Assembly (NCBI GenBank): GCA_965651815.1
Contig: CBFGTJ010000123.1
Coordinates: 1 to 9,576 of the forward strand
Direction: 5' to 3'
Source: CBFGTJ01 sp965651815
GTDB taxonomy: Bacteria > Actinomycetota > Acidimicrobiia > Acidimicrobiales > Microtrichaceae
Length of the DNA stretch: 9,576 nucleotides
In this document: positions 1 to 5,574 of the stretch, piece by piece
Position numbering within the stretch: the first letter of the stretch is position 1
Layout: every line of letters starts with the position of its first letter
Program-made: the position numbers and the translations under genes
The notes under the pieces: model-generated
Told to the model about the DNA's origin: nothing
Database searches by the model: none
What the model saw: only the letters and a program-made list of their open reading frames with translations

Positions 1-442
1 TGGCCGCCTTGCGGCGCTTCTCCGCATGGCGCTCGAGGGTCTCGAGGTCCGCGTACACGAGCTCGACCTCGAGGGTCTCGAGCTGCTCGACCGGGTCGGT
101 GGAGCCGGGGACGTCCTCGTCGCGGAAGGCCCGCAGCACGAACACGATCGCGTCGACCTCGCGGATGTGGGCGAGGAACCGGTTGCCGAGCCCCTCCCCC
201 TGGGCCGCCCCCTTGACGAGCCCGGCGATGTCGACGAACTGGACGCTCGCGGGGATGACCGTCTTGCTGCCGCTCATCTCCGCGAGCTTCGTGAGGCGGT
301 CGTCGGGCACCTTGGCGACCCCGATGTTGGGGTCGACGGTCGCGAAGGCGTAGGGCGCTGCGAGGGCGCCGCCGCCGGCGAGAGCGTTGTAGAGGGAGGA
401 CTTGCCGGCGTTGGGGAGGCCGACGAAGCCGAATCGTTCCAT
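1..442 (-). CDS. ychF: Ribosome-binding ATPase/GTPase YchF (5' part; gene continues beyond the window start)
   Basis: This is the N-terminal 147 codons of an Obg-family P-loop NTPase of the YchF/Ola1 subfamily. It is a cytoplasmic protein that associates with ribosomes and, in studied members, hydrolyses ATP. Seen directly: it begins MERFGFVGLPNAGKSS, where GLPNAGKSS (residues 8-16) is the P-loop. It continues with a switch region containing TVDPNIGVAKVPDDRL, then VDIAGLVKGAAQGEGLGNRF, which is the G3 motif plus the YchF hallmark, then an AHIREVDAI segment. The later visible residues (QLETLEVELVYADLETLE) begin the coiled-coil insertion typical of YchF, so roughly the last 60% of the usual 360 or so residues lies off the window. 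The ATG at 442 is supported by AGGA at 451-448, five bases upstream. A TACCCT at 498-493 could be its -10, without a clear -35. It is divergent from the bL37-like gene. Confidence 0.96.
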   Translation of the reverse strand, partial: MERFGFVGLPNAGKSSLYNALAGGGALAAPYAFATVDPNIGVAKVPDDRLTKLAEMSGSKTVIPASVQFVDIAGLVKGAAQGEGLGNRFLAHIREVDAIVFVLRAFRDEDVPGSTDPVEQLETLEVELVYADLETLERHAEKRRKAA

Positions 443-513
443 GGAGGTCCTGGTCTGTCGGGGGTGCCGCACGGTGCGCGCGGCCGCGTCGGAGGGTAGT
501 GGCTGGCCCCCGG

Positions 514-544
514 TTGGAGCCCACGGTCGGTGCTCCGGTAACGT
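514..544 (+). promoter_or_regulatory. Probable promoter of the bL37-like gene, near-leaderless
   Basis: TTGGAG (514-519) and TAACGT (539-544) are separated by 19 bases. TAACGT fits the actinobacterial -10 pattern TAnnnT and lies eight bases before the ATG at 553. The predicted transcription start is near 551, leaving about two bases of leader. No Shine-Dalgarno sequence precedes the ATG. The spacer holds an imperfect inverted repeat (GGAGC at 516-520 with GCTCC at 532-536). The promoter assignment is inference; the long spacer makes the -35 the weaker part. Confidence 0.45.
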
Positions 545-552
545 GGTCCGCC

Positions 553-642
553 ATGTCGAAGCGCACGTCGAAGAAGAAGGCCAACGTGCGGCGGAAGAAG
601 GCCAACCACGGCCGCAAGCCGAACCTCGGCCGCAACTCCTGA
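553..642 (+). CDS. Small basic protein resembling 50S ribosomal protein bL37
   Basis: This 29-residue, extremely basic protein is encoded from ATG to TGA. It starts MSKRTSKKKANVRRKK and continues with KANHGRKPN followed by a short tail. The KANHG(R/K)(K/R)PN signature matches what I remember of bL37, the tiny protein of about 24 residues found in the large subunit of mycobacterial ribosomes. Known members are similarly rich in Lys/Arg and end soon after the PN. The family is easily missed because of its size. Supporting the call is a TAACGT -10-like element a few bases before the ATG and a terminator-like hairpin downstream (676-699). The gene stands alone, divergent from ychF. The tail after PN (LGRNS) is slightly longer than I would expect. 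The assignment rests on the motif and composition; an unrelated small basic nucleic-acid-binding peptide is the alternative. Confidence 0.72.
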   Translation: MSKRTSKKKANVRRKKANHGRKPNLGRNS

Positions 643-675
643 GCCACTTCCGGCCGCCCTGCCGGCCCGCGCCCT

Positions 676-699
676 GACCCCCCGTTCCTCGGCGGGGTC
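676..699. terminator. Hairpin between convergent genes, probable bidirectional terminator
   Basis: The arms GACCCCCCG (676-684) and CGGCGGGGTC (690-699) form a nine-base-pair stem with one bulged C (693) and a TTCCT loop. It lies between the stop of the bL37-like gene (642) and the stop of the transporter gene (709, opposite strand). That is the expected place for a terminator serving both strands. There is no U-tract on either side, as is common in high-GC actinomycetes, so its efficiency cannot be judged from sequence. Confidence 0.6.
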
Positions 700-708
700 C
701 GTCGCGCG

Positions 709-1389
709 TCAGGCGTCGCTCCCCGGCCGCTCCGGCACCGCGTAGATCAGGGGCACCGACGCCACCGACGTCAGCCCCTTCACCACGACGTTCGCCCACA
801 CGATCGACGCCGCGACGCCGAAGGGCACGTCGCCCGCGAAGGCGATCGCCACGAACACGATCGAGTCGAGCGGGACCGACACCGCGTTGGACGACAGCAC
901 CCGTCCCCACTGCGCGCGCTCGCCGAAGCGGAGCACCCACCGGTGGTACACCTCGGTGTCGACGAGCTCCGCGACGACCTGGGCGATCACCGACGCGAAC
1001 GTGATCCGCAGGACCGGGGTCAGCACCGGTCCGAACCACTCCTGCGCGGGTGTCGAGACCGCGTCGTCCCCGGGCAGGTTCGCCGTGGCCCACATGGCGC
1101 CCGCGGCGACCAGGTTGAGCACCGCGGTGCACACGATGACCACACGCGCCGCGGACCGTCCGCCGGCCTTGTGGACCAGGTCGCGCAGCGTGAACGTGAG
1201 CGGGTAGGTGAGCGTGCCGGCGTCGACGGAGAAGCTCGCCCAGTCCGGACCGACGCGCAGGATCCGCACCGACATGACGTTCGCCATGATCGAGAACGCG
1301 GCGTAGCCGGTCACCGCGGCGAGCAGCCACCGCATCGGGCCGTCGCCCCCACGGTGCGCCTCGACCGGCGCTGGTCGCGACAGGGTCAC
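709..1389 (-). CDS. VUT/YhhQ-family membrane transporter (queuosine precursor transporter family)
   Basis: This is an integral membrane protein of about 226 residues of the Vut_1 family (COG1738, YhhQ). E. coli YhhQ imports the queuosine precursors preQ0 and preQ1, and that activity is inferred here only from family. Seen: a hydrophobic segment after MRWLLAAVTGYAAFSIMANV; the family block TLTYPLTFTLRDLVHKAGG; then several hydrophobic helices; and the second family block RITFASVIAQVVAELVDTEVY followed by LSSNAVSVPLDSIVFVAIAF. The last two correspond to the conserved inner-membrane helices with the Asp residues of YhhQ. The usual acidic residue after the Asp of the first block (D..E.YG in many members) is replaced by HKAGG. 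I chose GTG at 1389 because TACCTT ends exactly six bases upstream, as in a leaderless gene. ATG at 1335 would give 208 residues and is the alternative. No queuosine enzymes are nearby. Confidence 0.85.
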   Translation of the reverse strand: MTLSRPAPVEAHRGGDGPMRWLLAAVTGYAAFSIMANVMSVRILRVGPDWASFSVDAGTLTYPLTFTLRDLVHKAGGRSAARVVIVCTAVLNLVAAGAMWATANLPGDDAVSTPAQEWFGPVLTPVLRITFASVIAQVVAELVDTEVYHRWVLRFGERAQWGRVLSSNAVSVPLDSIVFVAIAFAGDVPFGVAASIVWANVVVKGLTSVASVPLIYAVPERPGSDA

Positions 1390-1414
1390 GGGTCGAAGGT
1401 ACCGTTCGCCCGTG
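1377..1414. promoter_or_regulatory. Symmetric divergent promoter with two leaderless GTG starts
   Basis: Rightward, TACCGT (1400-1405) is followed by six bases and the GTG at 1412, so the usual start seven bases after the -10 falls on the G of GTG. GCGACA (1377-1382) lies 17 bases upstream and matches four of six -35 bases. Leftward, TACCTT (1401-1396) is likewise followed by six bases and the GTG at 1389, and I see no good -35. The two -10 hexamers share the TA step inside GGTACC. The whole 1387-1414 segment reads CACGGG, T, CGAA, GGTACC, G, TTCG, CCCGTG, which is a dyad with a single-base offset in each arm. The sequence is direct observation; promoter function is inference. Confidence 0.6.
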
Positions 1415-2059
1415 GCACCGAGGGACGGACAGCTGCTCACCATCGCCCTGGGCGACGACCCCGCCGCGTGGTCGGCCGCCGGCTTCTGCGTGGAGGGCGC
1501 CTCGCTCACGCTCGGCTCGACGACGCTCGTGCTGCTCGGCACCGGCGGGGGCTTCGCGGGATGGGCGCTCGCGGGGGTGGACGACCCGATCGACGGGCTC
1601 CCCCGCGTCGACCCGGTCCCGCCGTCGGTCGGGCCGACCCACCTCAACGGGATCACCTCGATCGACCACGTCGTCGTGCGCACCGGGGACTGCGACCGCA
1701 CGATCGAGGCCTTCACCTCAGCGGGGTTCGCGGTGCGCGGCGGGCGGAGCACGACCAGCTACGGCGCCCCGCTCCGCCAGACGTTCTTCTGGGCGGGCGA
1801 CGTGATCCTCGAGCTCGTCGGCCCGGACGCCGGGGAGCCCACCACGGACGAGCCGACCTCGATCTTCGGGCTGGCGCTCGTCGCGTCCGACCTGGACGCC
1901 ACGGCCGAACACCTCGGCCCGCTGCTCGGCACGCCGAAGCCCGCGGTCCAGCCCGGCCGGCGCATCGCAGGGCTGCGGCACCGCGACGTCGGCATCGGGC
2001 TGCCGGTGGCGGTGATGAGCCCCCACATCCGGGGTGGAGGCGAAGCTACCGACGGGTAA
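1412..2059 (+). CDS. VOC (glyoxalase-fold) protein with incomplete metal-ligand set
   Basis: The 215 residues contain a vicinal-oxygen-chelate domain from about residue 81 to 205. Module one begins ITSIDHVVVRTGDCDRTIEAF with His86 in the usual first-ligand place and ends FFWAGDVILELV with Glu134 in a second-ligand place. Module two (about 150-205) begins IFGLALVASDLDATAEHLG, where VOC enzymes normally carry a His or other ligand in the first strand, but here there is Leu/Ala. It ends GIGLPVAVMSPH without the terminal Glu. The PGRRIAGLR segment (181-189) resembles an uncharacterised actinobacterial VOC group. The first 65 residues (AAWSAAGFCVEG, then LVLLGTGGGFAGWAL) look like a separate small strand-rich region. 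Metal binding and catalysis are therefore doubtful; the substrate is unknown. Position directly before an acyl-CoA dehydrogenase could hint at acyl-CoA chemistry, as inference only. The GTG start fits the leaderless promoter. Confidence 0.8.
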   Translation: MAPRDGQLLTIALGDDPAAWSAAGFCVEGASLTLGSTTLVLLGTGGGFAGWALAGVDDPIDGLPRVDPVPPSVGPTHLNGITSIDHVVVRTGDCDRTIEAFTSAGFAVRGGRSTTSYGAPLRQTFFWAGDVILELVGPDAGEPTTDEPTSIFGLALVASDLDATAEHLGPLLGTPKPAVQPGRRIAGLRHRDVGIGLPVAVMSPHIRGGGEATDG

Positions 2060-2062
2060 CAT
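2034..2062 (+). promoter_or_regulatory. Probable leaderless promoter of the acyl-CoA dehydrogenase gene, overlapping the upstream stop codon
   Basis: GTGGAG (2034-2039), a 17-base spacer and TAACAT (2057-2062) precede the ATG at 2069 by six bases, so the predicted transcript begins at or beside the ATG. The TAA of the -10 is the stop codon of the VOC gene (2057-2059). No Shine-Dalgarno sequence is present in the six-base interval. The geometry equals that of the divergent promoter at 1400-1412. Assignment is inference from position and consensus. Confidence 0.5.
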
Positions 2063-2068
2063 CGGCGG

Positions 2069-3868
2069 ATGGCCGAGTACCGTGCACCCGTCAAGGACGC
2101 CCTGTTCGCGCTGCGCCACGTCGGCGAGCTCGAGAAGCTGGCGTCCACCGAGCGCTACGCCCATGCGGACCTCGAGACCGTGGAGTCGGTCCTGGAGGAG
2201 CACGGGCGGTTCATGCAGGAGGTCTTCGCTCCGGCGAACGCCATCGGGGACCGCGAGGGGCTCGAGTGGAGCCCCGAGGGCGTCAAGGTCCCGAAGGCCT
2301 TCACCGAGGCGTACCAGAAGTTCGTCGAAGCGGGCTGGCAGGGGCTGAACGCCCACACCGAGTACGGCGGCGCCGGGTTCCCCGAGGCGGTGTTCTCGCT
2401 CGGGGCGGAGTTCATGTGCGCCGCCAACAACGCGCTGACGATGGCCCCGGGCCTCACCACCGCGGCCATCGAGCTGCTCCAGGAGTGGGGCACCGAGGAG
2501 CAGAAGGAGGTCTACCTCCGCAAGCTCGTGACCGGTGAGTGGACCGGCACGATGAACCTCACCGAGCCCCAGGCGGGCTCCGACGTCGGCCTCAGCACCA
2601 CCCGTGCGGTGCCGCAGGACGACGGGACCTACCGGATCACCGGCACGAAGATCTTCATCTCGTTCGGCGAGCACGACATGGCCGAGAACATCATCCACTT
2701 CGTGCTCGCACGCCTCCCCGACGCCCCGCCCGGGACCAAGGGCATCTCGCTGTTCCTCGTCCCGAAGTTCCTGGTGGAGGAGGACGGCTCGATCGGGCAG
2801 CGCAACGACGTCCGCTGCGTGTCGATCGAGCACAAGATGGGCATCCACGGCTCCCCCACCTGCGTCATGAGCTTCGGCGACGAGGGCGGCGCCGTCGGCT
2901 ACCTCGTCGGCGAGGAGAACCGCGGCATGCGCGCCATGTTCACGATGATGAACTCGGCCCGCATCGCGGTGGGCATCCAGGGCGTCGGCCTGGGCGACGC
3001 GGCCTACCAGAAGGCGCTCGCCTACGCGCACGAGCGGCGGCAGGGCACCGAGATCGGCGGCGACTCGAAGGGCCCGGCGCCGATCATCGTGCACCCCGAC
3101 GTCCGGCGGATGCTGCTGTCGATGCGTTCCAGCGTCGAGGCCACCCGCGCGCTGGTCGTCTACAACTCGGCGGCGATCGACCTGTCCCGGGCGCTCGAGG
3201 GCGACGAGGCGGAGTTCTGGCGCGAGATCGCCGAGCTGCTCACGCCGGTCACCAAGGCGTGGTGCACCGACGTGGGCATGGAGGTCACCTCCACCGCCAT
3301 CCAGGTGTTCGGCGGGATGGGCTACATCGAGGAGAGCGGGGTGGCCCAGCACTTCCGCGACGCGCGGATCGCCCCGATCTACGAGGGCACCAACGGCATC
3401 CAGGCGATGGACCTGGTCGGGCGGAAGCTGCCGATGCGCATGGGCGGCGTGGTGAACGACCACCTGCAGCGCATGCGCGACCTCGACGCCGAGCTCGAGA
3501 AGGCCGGCGAGGACCTCGCGTCGATCCGCTCCAACCTGGCCGAGGCGGTCGCCGCGCTGACCTCCGCGACCGAGTGGATCATGACCAACGGCCTCGCGGA
3601 CCCGAAGGAGGCGCTCGCCGGCGCCACCCCGTACCTGAGGATGTTCGGCACGGTCACCGGCGGCTGGCTCATGGCTCGGCAGGCGCTGGCGGCGCGCGCC
3701 GAGCTGGACGCGGGCTCCGACGACGCCGACTACCTCCGGGCGAAGGTCGCCACGGCCCGCTTCTACTGCGAGCAGGTCCTGCCCACCGCGGCCGGGCTCG
3801 TCCCGTCGGTCACGGCGGGCGCGTCGGTCCTCTACGAGGTCGACGGCGAGTCCCTGGCGTCGGTGTGA
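2069..3868 (+). CDS. Acyl-CoA dehydrogenase, FadE5/DmdC-type long form
   Basis: This 599-residue flavoenzyme catalyses alpha,beta-dehydrogenation of an acyl-CoA, passing electrons to ETF. The length and layout match the roughly 600-residue subfamily that includes mycobacterial FadE5 and 3-methylmercaptopropionyl-CoA dehydrogenase DmdC. In order, it has an N-terminal extension (MAEYRAPVKDALF), an alpha-helical N-terminal domain with LNAHTEYGGAGFP, and the FAD/substrate strand domain with MNLTEPQAGSD (162-172) and KIFISFGEHDM. A C-terminal helical domain follows with VFGGMGYIEESGVAQHFRDA and IYEGTNGIQAMDLVGRKL, where Glu439 is the expected catalytic base. A further C-terminal domain of about 120 residues is typical of this subfamily. 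Chain length preference cannot be read from the sequence. FadE5 accepts a broad range of chain lengths and DmdC acts on methylmercaptopropionyl-CoA. No other beta-oxidation or dmd genes are in the window. It is probably transcribed from its own leaderless promoter. Confidence 0.95.
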   Translation: MAEYRAPVKDALFALRHVGELEKLASTERYAHADLETVESVLEEHGRFMQEVFAPANAIGDREGLEWSPEGVKVPKAFTEAYQKFVEAGWQGLNAHTEYGGAGFPEAVFSLGAEFMCAANNALTMAPGLTTAAIELLQEWGTEEQKEVYLRKLVTGEWTGTMNLTEPQAGSDVGLSTTRAVPQDDGTYRITGTKIFISFGEHDMAENIIHFVLARLPDAPPGTKGISLFLVPKFLVEEDGSIGQRNDVRCVSIEHKMGIHGSPTCVMSFGDEGGAVGYLVGEENRGMRAMFTMMNSARIAVGIQGVGLGDAAYQKALAYAHERRQGTEIGGDSKGPAPIIVHPDVRRMLLSMRSSVEATRALVVYNSAAIDLSRALEGDEAEFWREIAELLTPVTKAWCTDVGMEVTSTAIQVFGGMGYIEESGVAQHFRDARIAPIYEGTNGIQAMDLVGRKLPMRMGGVVNDHLQRMRDLDAELEKAGEDLASIRSNLAEAVAALTSATEWIMTNGLADPKEALAGATPYLRMFGTVTGGWLMARQALAARAELDAGSDDADYLRAKVATARFYCEQVLPTAAGLVPSVTAGASVLYEVDGESLASV

Positions 3869-3897
3869 CCGCCGGAATCGCCCCTCGCACGGGCGGC

Positions 3898-3903
3898 TAG
3901 CCT
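3898..3903 (+). promoter_or_regulatory. Candidate -10 element of the 201-residue protein gene
   Basis: TAGCCT fits TAnnnT and lies ten bases before the ATG at 3914, predicting a leader of about four bases. It sits in the 45-base gap after the acyl-CoA dehydrogenase. Just upstream, CGCCC (3879-3883) and GGGCG (3891-3895) can pair around a seven-base loop and might weakly terminate the upstream transcript. No -35 stands out. Weak evidence. Confidence 0.3.
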
Positions 3904-3913
3904 CGCCCCGCAC

Positions 3914-4519
3914 ATGCTCGACCACGTCTTCACCGATGCGATCGGTGCACTCCGTGACGCTTTGGAGAACGCGCTGCTCGAGCGCCAGGCCTTCGAGGAG
4001 CGCCTCCACACCGACGTCCTGCTCGGCGACCTCATCTGGGAGACGAGCTACGGCATCCCCGGGGAGGGGCACCCTCCCCGGGTCCAGGCCGACCTGACGC
4101 TCGCGTGGCCCACCTGGTCGCAGACGGCGTACCGGTCCTGGTACATCGAGGAGGAGCTGCCCGAGCCGCCGCGCATCGAGATCGAGGTGGTCGCGCGCAT
4201 CCAGCGCCTCGCCGCGCCACCTGACGCCCGGCGCGTCCTCGACGCGCTCCCCCGCGAGAGCCCGACGATCGGCCACGAGCGCCTGCAGCGATCGGGCCCC
4301 ACGGTGGAGGCCGTGTCGAACGAGGACCTCACCGAGACGGTGCACGCCATCGAGGTGAGCTACGAGGGCGGCTACGAGCTCGACGAGGCGGCGCTCGCCG
4401 ACGGCTCGATCCTCGACGACCACTTCTCGTCGATGGGTGGCTGGATCTCCTCGACCCTCGTGCGCCTCGGGGACCTGGACTTCGAGTTCCTCCCGCCGTC
4501 CGACAAGGACGACGACTGA
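3914..4519 (+). CDS. Uncharacterised acidic protein, 201 residues
   Basis: I do not recognise a family. The protein is strongly acidic and has no signal peptide or membrane segment, so it is probably cytoplasmic. Seen: an amphipathic helical N-terminus (about 1-35, VFTDAIGALRDALENALLER); a Trp-rich strand region (Trp42, Trp65, Trp68, Trp76, including LTLAWPTWSQTAYRSWYIEE); a strand-like segment RIEIEVVARIQRL around 90-102; and an acidic second half with VEAVSNEDLTETVHAIEVSYEGGYELD. The end of the protein is DLDFEFLPPSDKDDD. Alternating hydrophobic and charged positions suggest an alpha/beta fold. That it is real coding sequence is supported by the GC pattern at third positions, an unbroken frame that ends one base from the opposing CHAD gene, and the small gap to the upstream gene. 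It could be a partner or binding protein; no enzymatic motif is visible. Confidence 0.8.
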   Translation: MLDHVFTDAIGALRDALENALLERQAFEERLHTDVLLGDLIWETSYGIPGEGHPPRVQADLTLAWPTWSQTAYRSWYIEEELPEPPRIEIEVVARIQRLAAPPDARRVLDALPRESPTIGHERLQRSGPTVEAVSNEDLTETVHAIEVSYEGGYELDEAALADGSILDDHFSSMGGWISSTLVRLGDLDFEFLPPSDKDDD

Positions 4520-4520
4520 G

Positions 4521-5513
4521 TCACCCCGCGGAGCTGCACGGCGCCGCGGCGCCCTCCGGCGCCCCGGCCAGTGCCTGCTCCAGCGCCCGCCGCACCTTCT
4601 TGCGGCCGAGGCGGGGCCAGCGGTCCCGGCAACGCCGCAGGTCCTCCCTGGTCCGCCGGTGCAGCTCGCCGGCCACCGCGCCCGCGGCGAGCGCCGCGTC
4701 GCCGCCGAGCTCCGCACCCACGCGGGTCACCAGCTCGCCGCCCGCGACGTCGTCCTGCAGGGCGCCGAAGCGGTCCTGGAGCTTCCTGAGCTCCTTCTGC
4801 AGCGGGTCGAGGCTGCCCTCGGGGTACAGCGCCGCGAAGGCCGCCACCAGGTACCGGAGCCGCTTGAGCCGCCGTCGCAGCCGGTGCCAGTCGGCGGGGT
4901 CGTCCGACGCGATCAGCCGGTCCCCGCGGCGAAGCGCGCGCTGGTAGGCGCGGCAGATCAGGTCGTCGACGATCGGTCCCGTCGGCCGCAGGGCCGCGGG
5001 TCCGGGGTCGCTGCCGCCGATCCGGTGCACCGAACCCAGGACGTACCAGCGCCGCAGGAGCACCTGGTGGGCGTCCGAGCGGATCTTCGCGACCAGTTTC
5101 CCGTGGGCGTCCTCCCGCCTGCGGGCCAGCTCGGCGCACAGGCGCTCGGACCCGTCCCCCAGGGCGGGCGGCACGTGCTCCGCGAGCTCGTCGTAGGACT
5201 GGAGCAGCACGTCCAGGTCGCGCACCGGCGAGGTCGCCGCGGCCAGCTCGGCGGTCAGGGCGCGCAGCAGTTCGAGCTCCTCGGGCGGGTACACGTCCCG
5301 CCCCGCGGCGAGCAGGGACCGGGCGCGCCGCAGCCCCACGCGGTAGTCGTGCAGCGCCTCGACGTCGTCACCGGCCAGCACGGCCGGTTCGTGCCGCCGG
5401 ACCTCGGCGAGCAGGTCCGCCAGCACGAGCGCGAAGACGCGCCCGGCGGGCTGCTCCCGGTCGCCCGGTCCGAGCGCGACCGGAGCACCCCGCCCGTCGT
5501 CCGATCCCGTCAT
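4521..5513 (-). CDS. CHAD-domain protein (polyphosphate-binding helical domain)
   Basis: The 330 residues form a CHAD domain (conserved histidine alpha-helical domain) with little else. Characterised CHAD proteins bind inorganic polyphosphate and are found on polyphosphate granules. Seen: ALHDYRVGLRRARSLL (His55, with the basic helix), RDLDVLL (98-104), the second-repeat helix DWHRLRRRLKRLRYLV (His210 and six Arg/Lys residues on one face), and LQKELRKLQDRFGALQDD (238-255), all CHAD hallmarks. Two CHAD halves are thus present. There is no N-terminal CYTH triphosphatase domain, so this is the stand-alone type, and catalysis is not expected. The ATG at 5513 follows GGGCGAC and no strong Shine-Dalgarno. 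The gene lies 61 bases after hppA on the same strand, so cotranscription is possible. The stop lies one base from the convergent gene. Confidence 0.92.
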   Translation of the reverse strand: MTGSDDGRGAPVALGPGDREQPAGRVFALVLADLLAEVRRHEPAVLAGDDVEALHDYRVGLRRARSLLAAGRDVYPPEELELLRALTAELAAATSPVRDLDVLLQSYDELAEHVPPALGDGSERLCAELARRREDAHGKLVAKIRSDAHQVLLRRWYVLGSVHRIGGSDPGPAALRPTGPIVDDLICRAYQRALRRGDRLIASDDPADWHRLRRRLKRLRYLVAAFAALYPEGSLDPLQKELRKLQDRFGALQDDVAGGELVTRVGAELGGDAALAAGAVAGELHRRTREDLRRCRDRWPRLGRKKVRRALEQALAGAPEGAAAPCSSAG

Positions 5514-5574
5514 GTCGCCCAGTCTCGCACCCTCTCGGTGTGGACCGGGCGGACTCGGCGCGACCGGTGCCGGC

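Noticed and set aside
32..82. A 15-base direct repeat (32-46 and 68-82) inside ychF
   Set aside because: Both copies encode LETLE in the coiled-coil insertion, so the repeat is explained by protein sequence and codon bias.
1390..1752. N-terminal extension of the transporter frame up to an ATG at 1752
   Set aside because: The extra residues are Ser/Pro/Thr-rich, unlike the family, and overlap the VOC gene antisense. The family domain begins near residue 19 of the shorter form starting at GTG 1389.
943..2538. A 531-codon plus-strand frame crossing the transporter, the VOC gene and the start of the acyl-CoA dehydrogenase
   Set aside because: It crosses three supported genes in a wrong frame, and its Arg/Gly/Pro-rich translation has no domain.
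1718..4717. A 999-codon open frame on the minus strand across the VOC, acyl-CoA dehydrogenase and unknown genes
   Set aside because: It lies antisense to genes with clear family motifs. Its translation is a low-complexity Arg/Gly/Asp/Leu-rich mix without domains, as expected for a shadow frame in high-GC DNA.
5514..5574. Search for a terminator or promoter between hppA and the CHAD gene
   Set aside because: Only a four-base-pair CGGT/ACCG stem and no good -10 were found, so neither is claimed.
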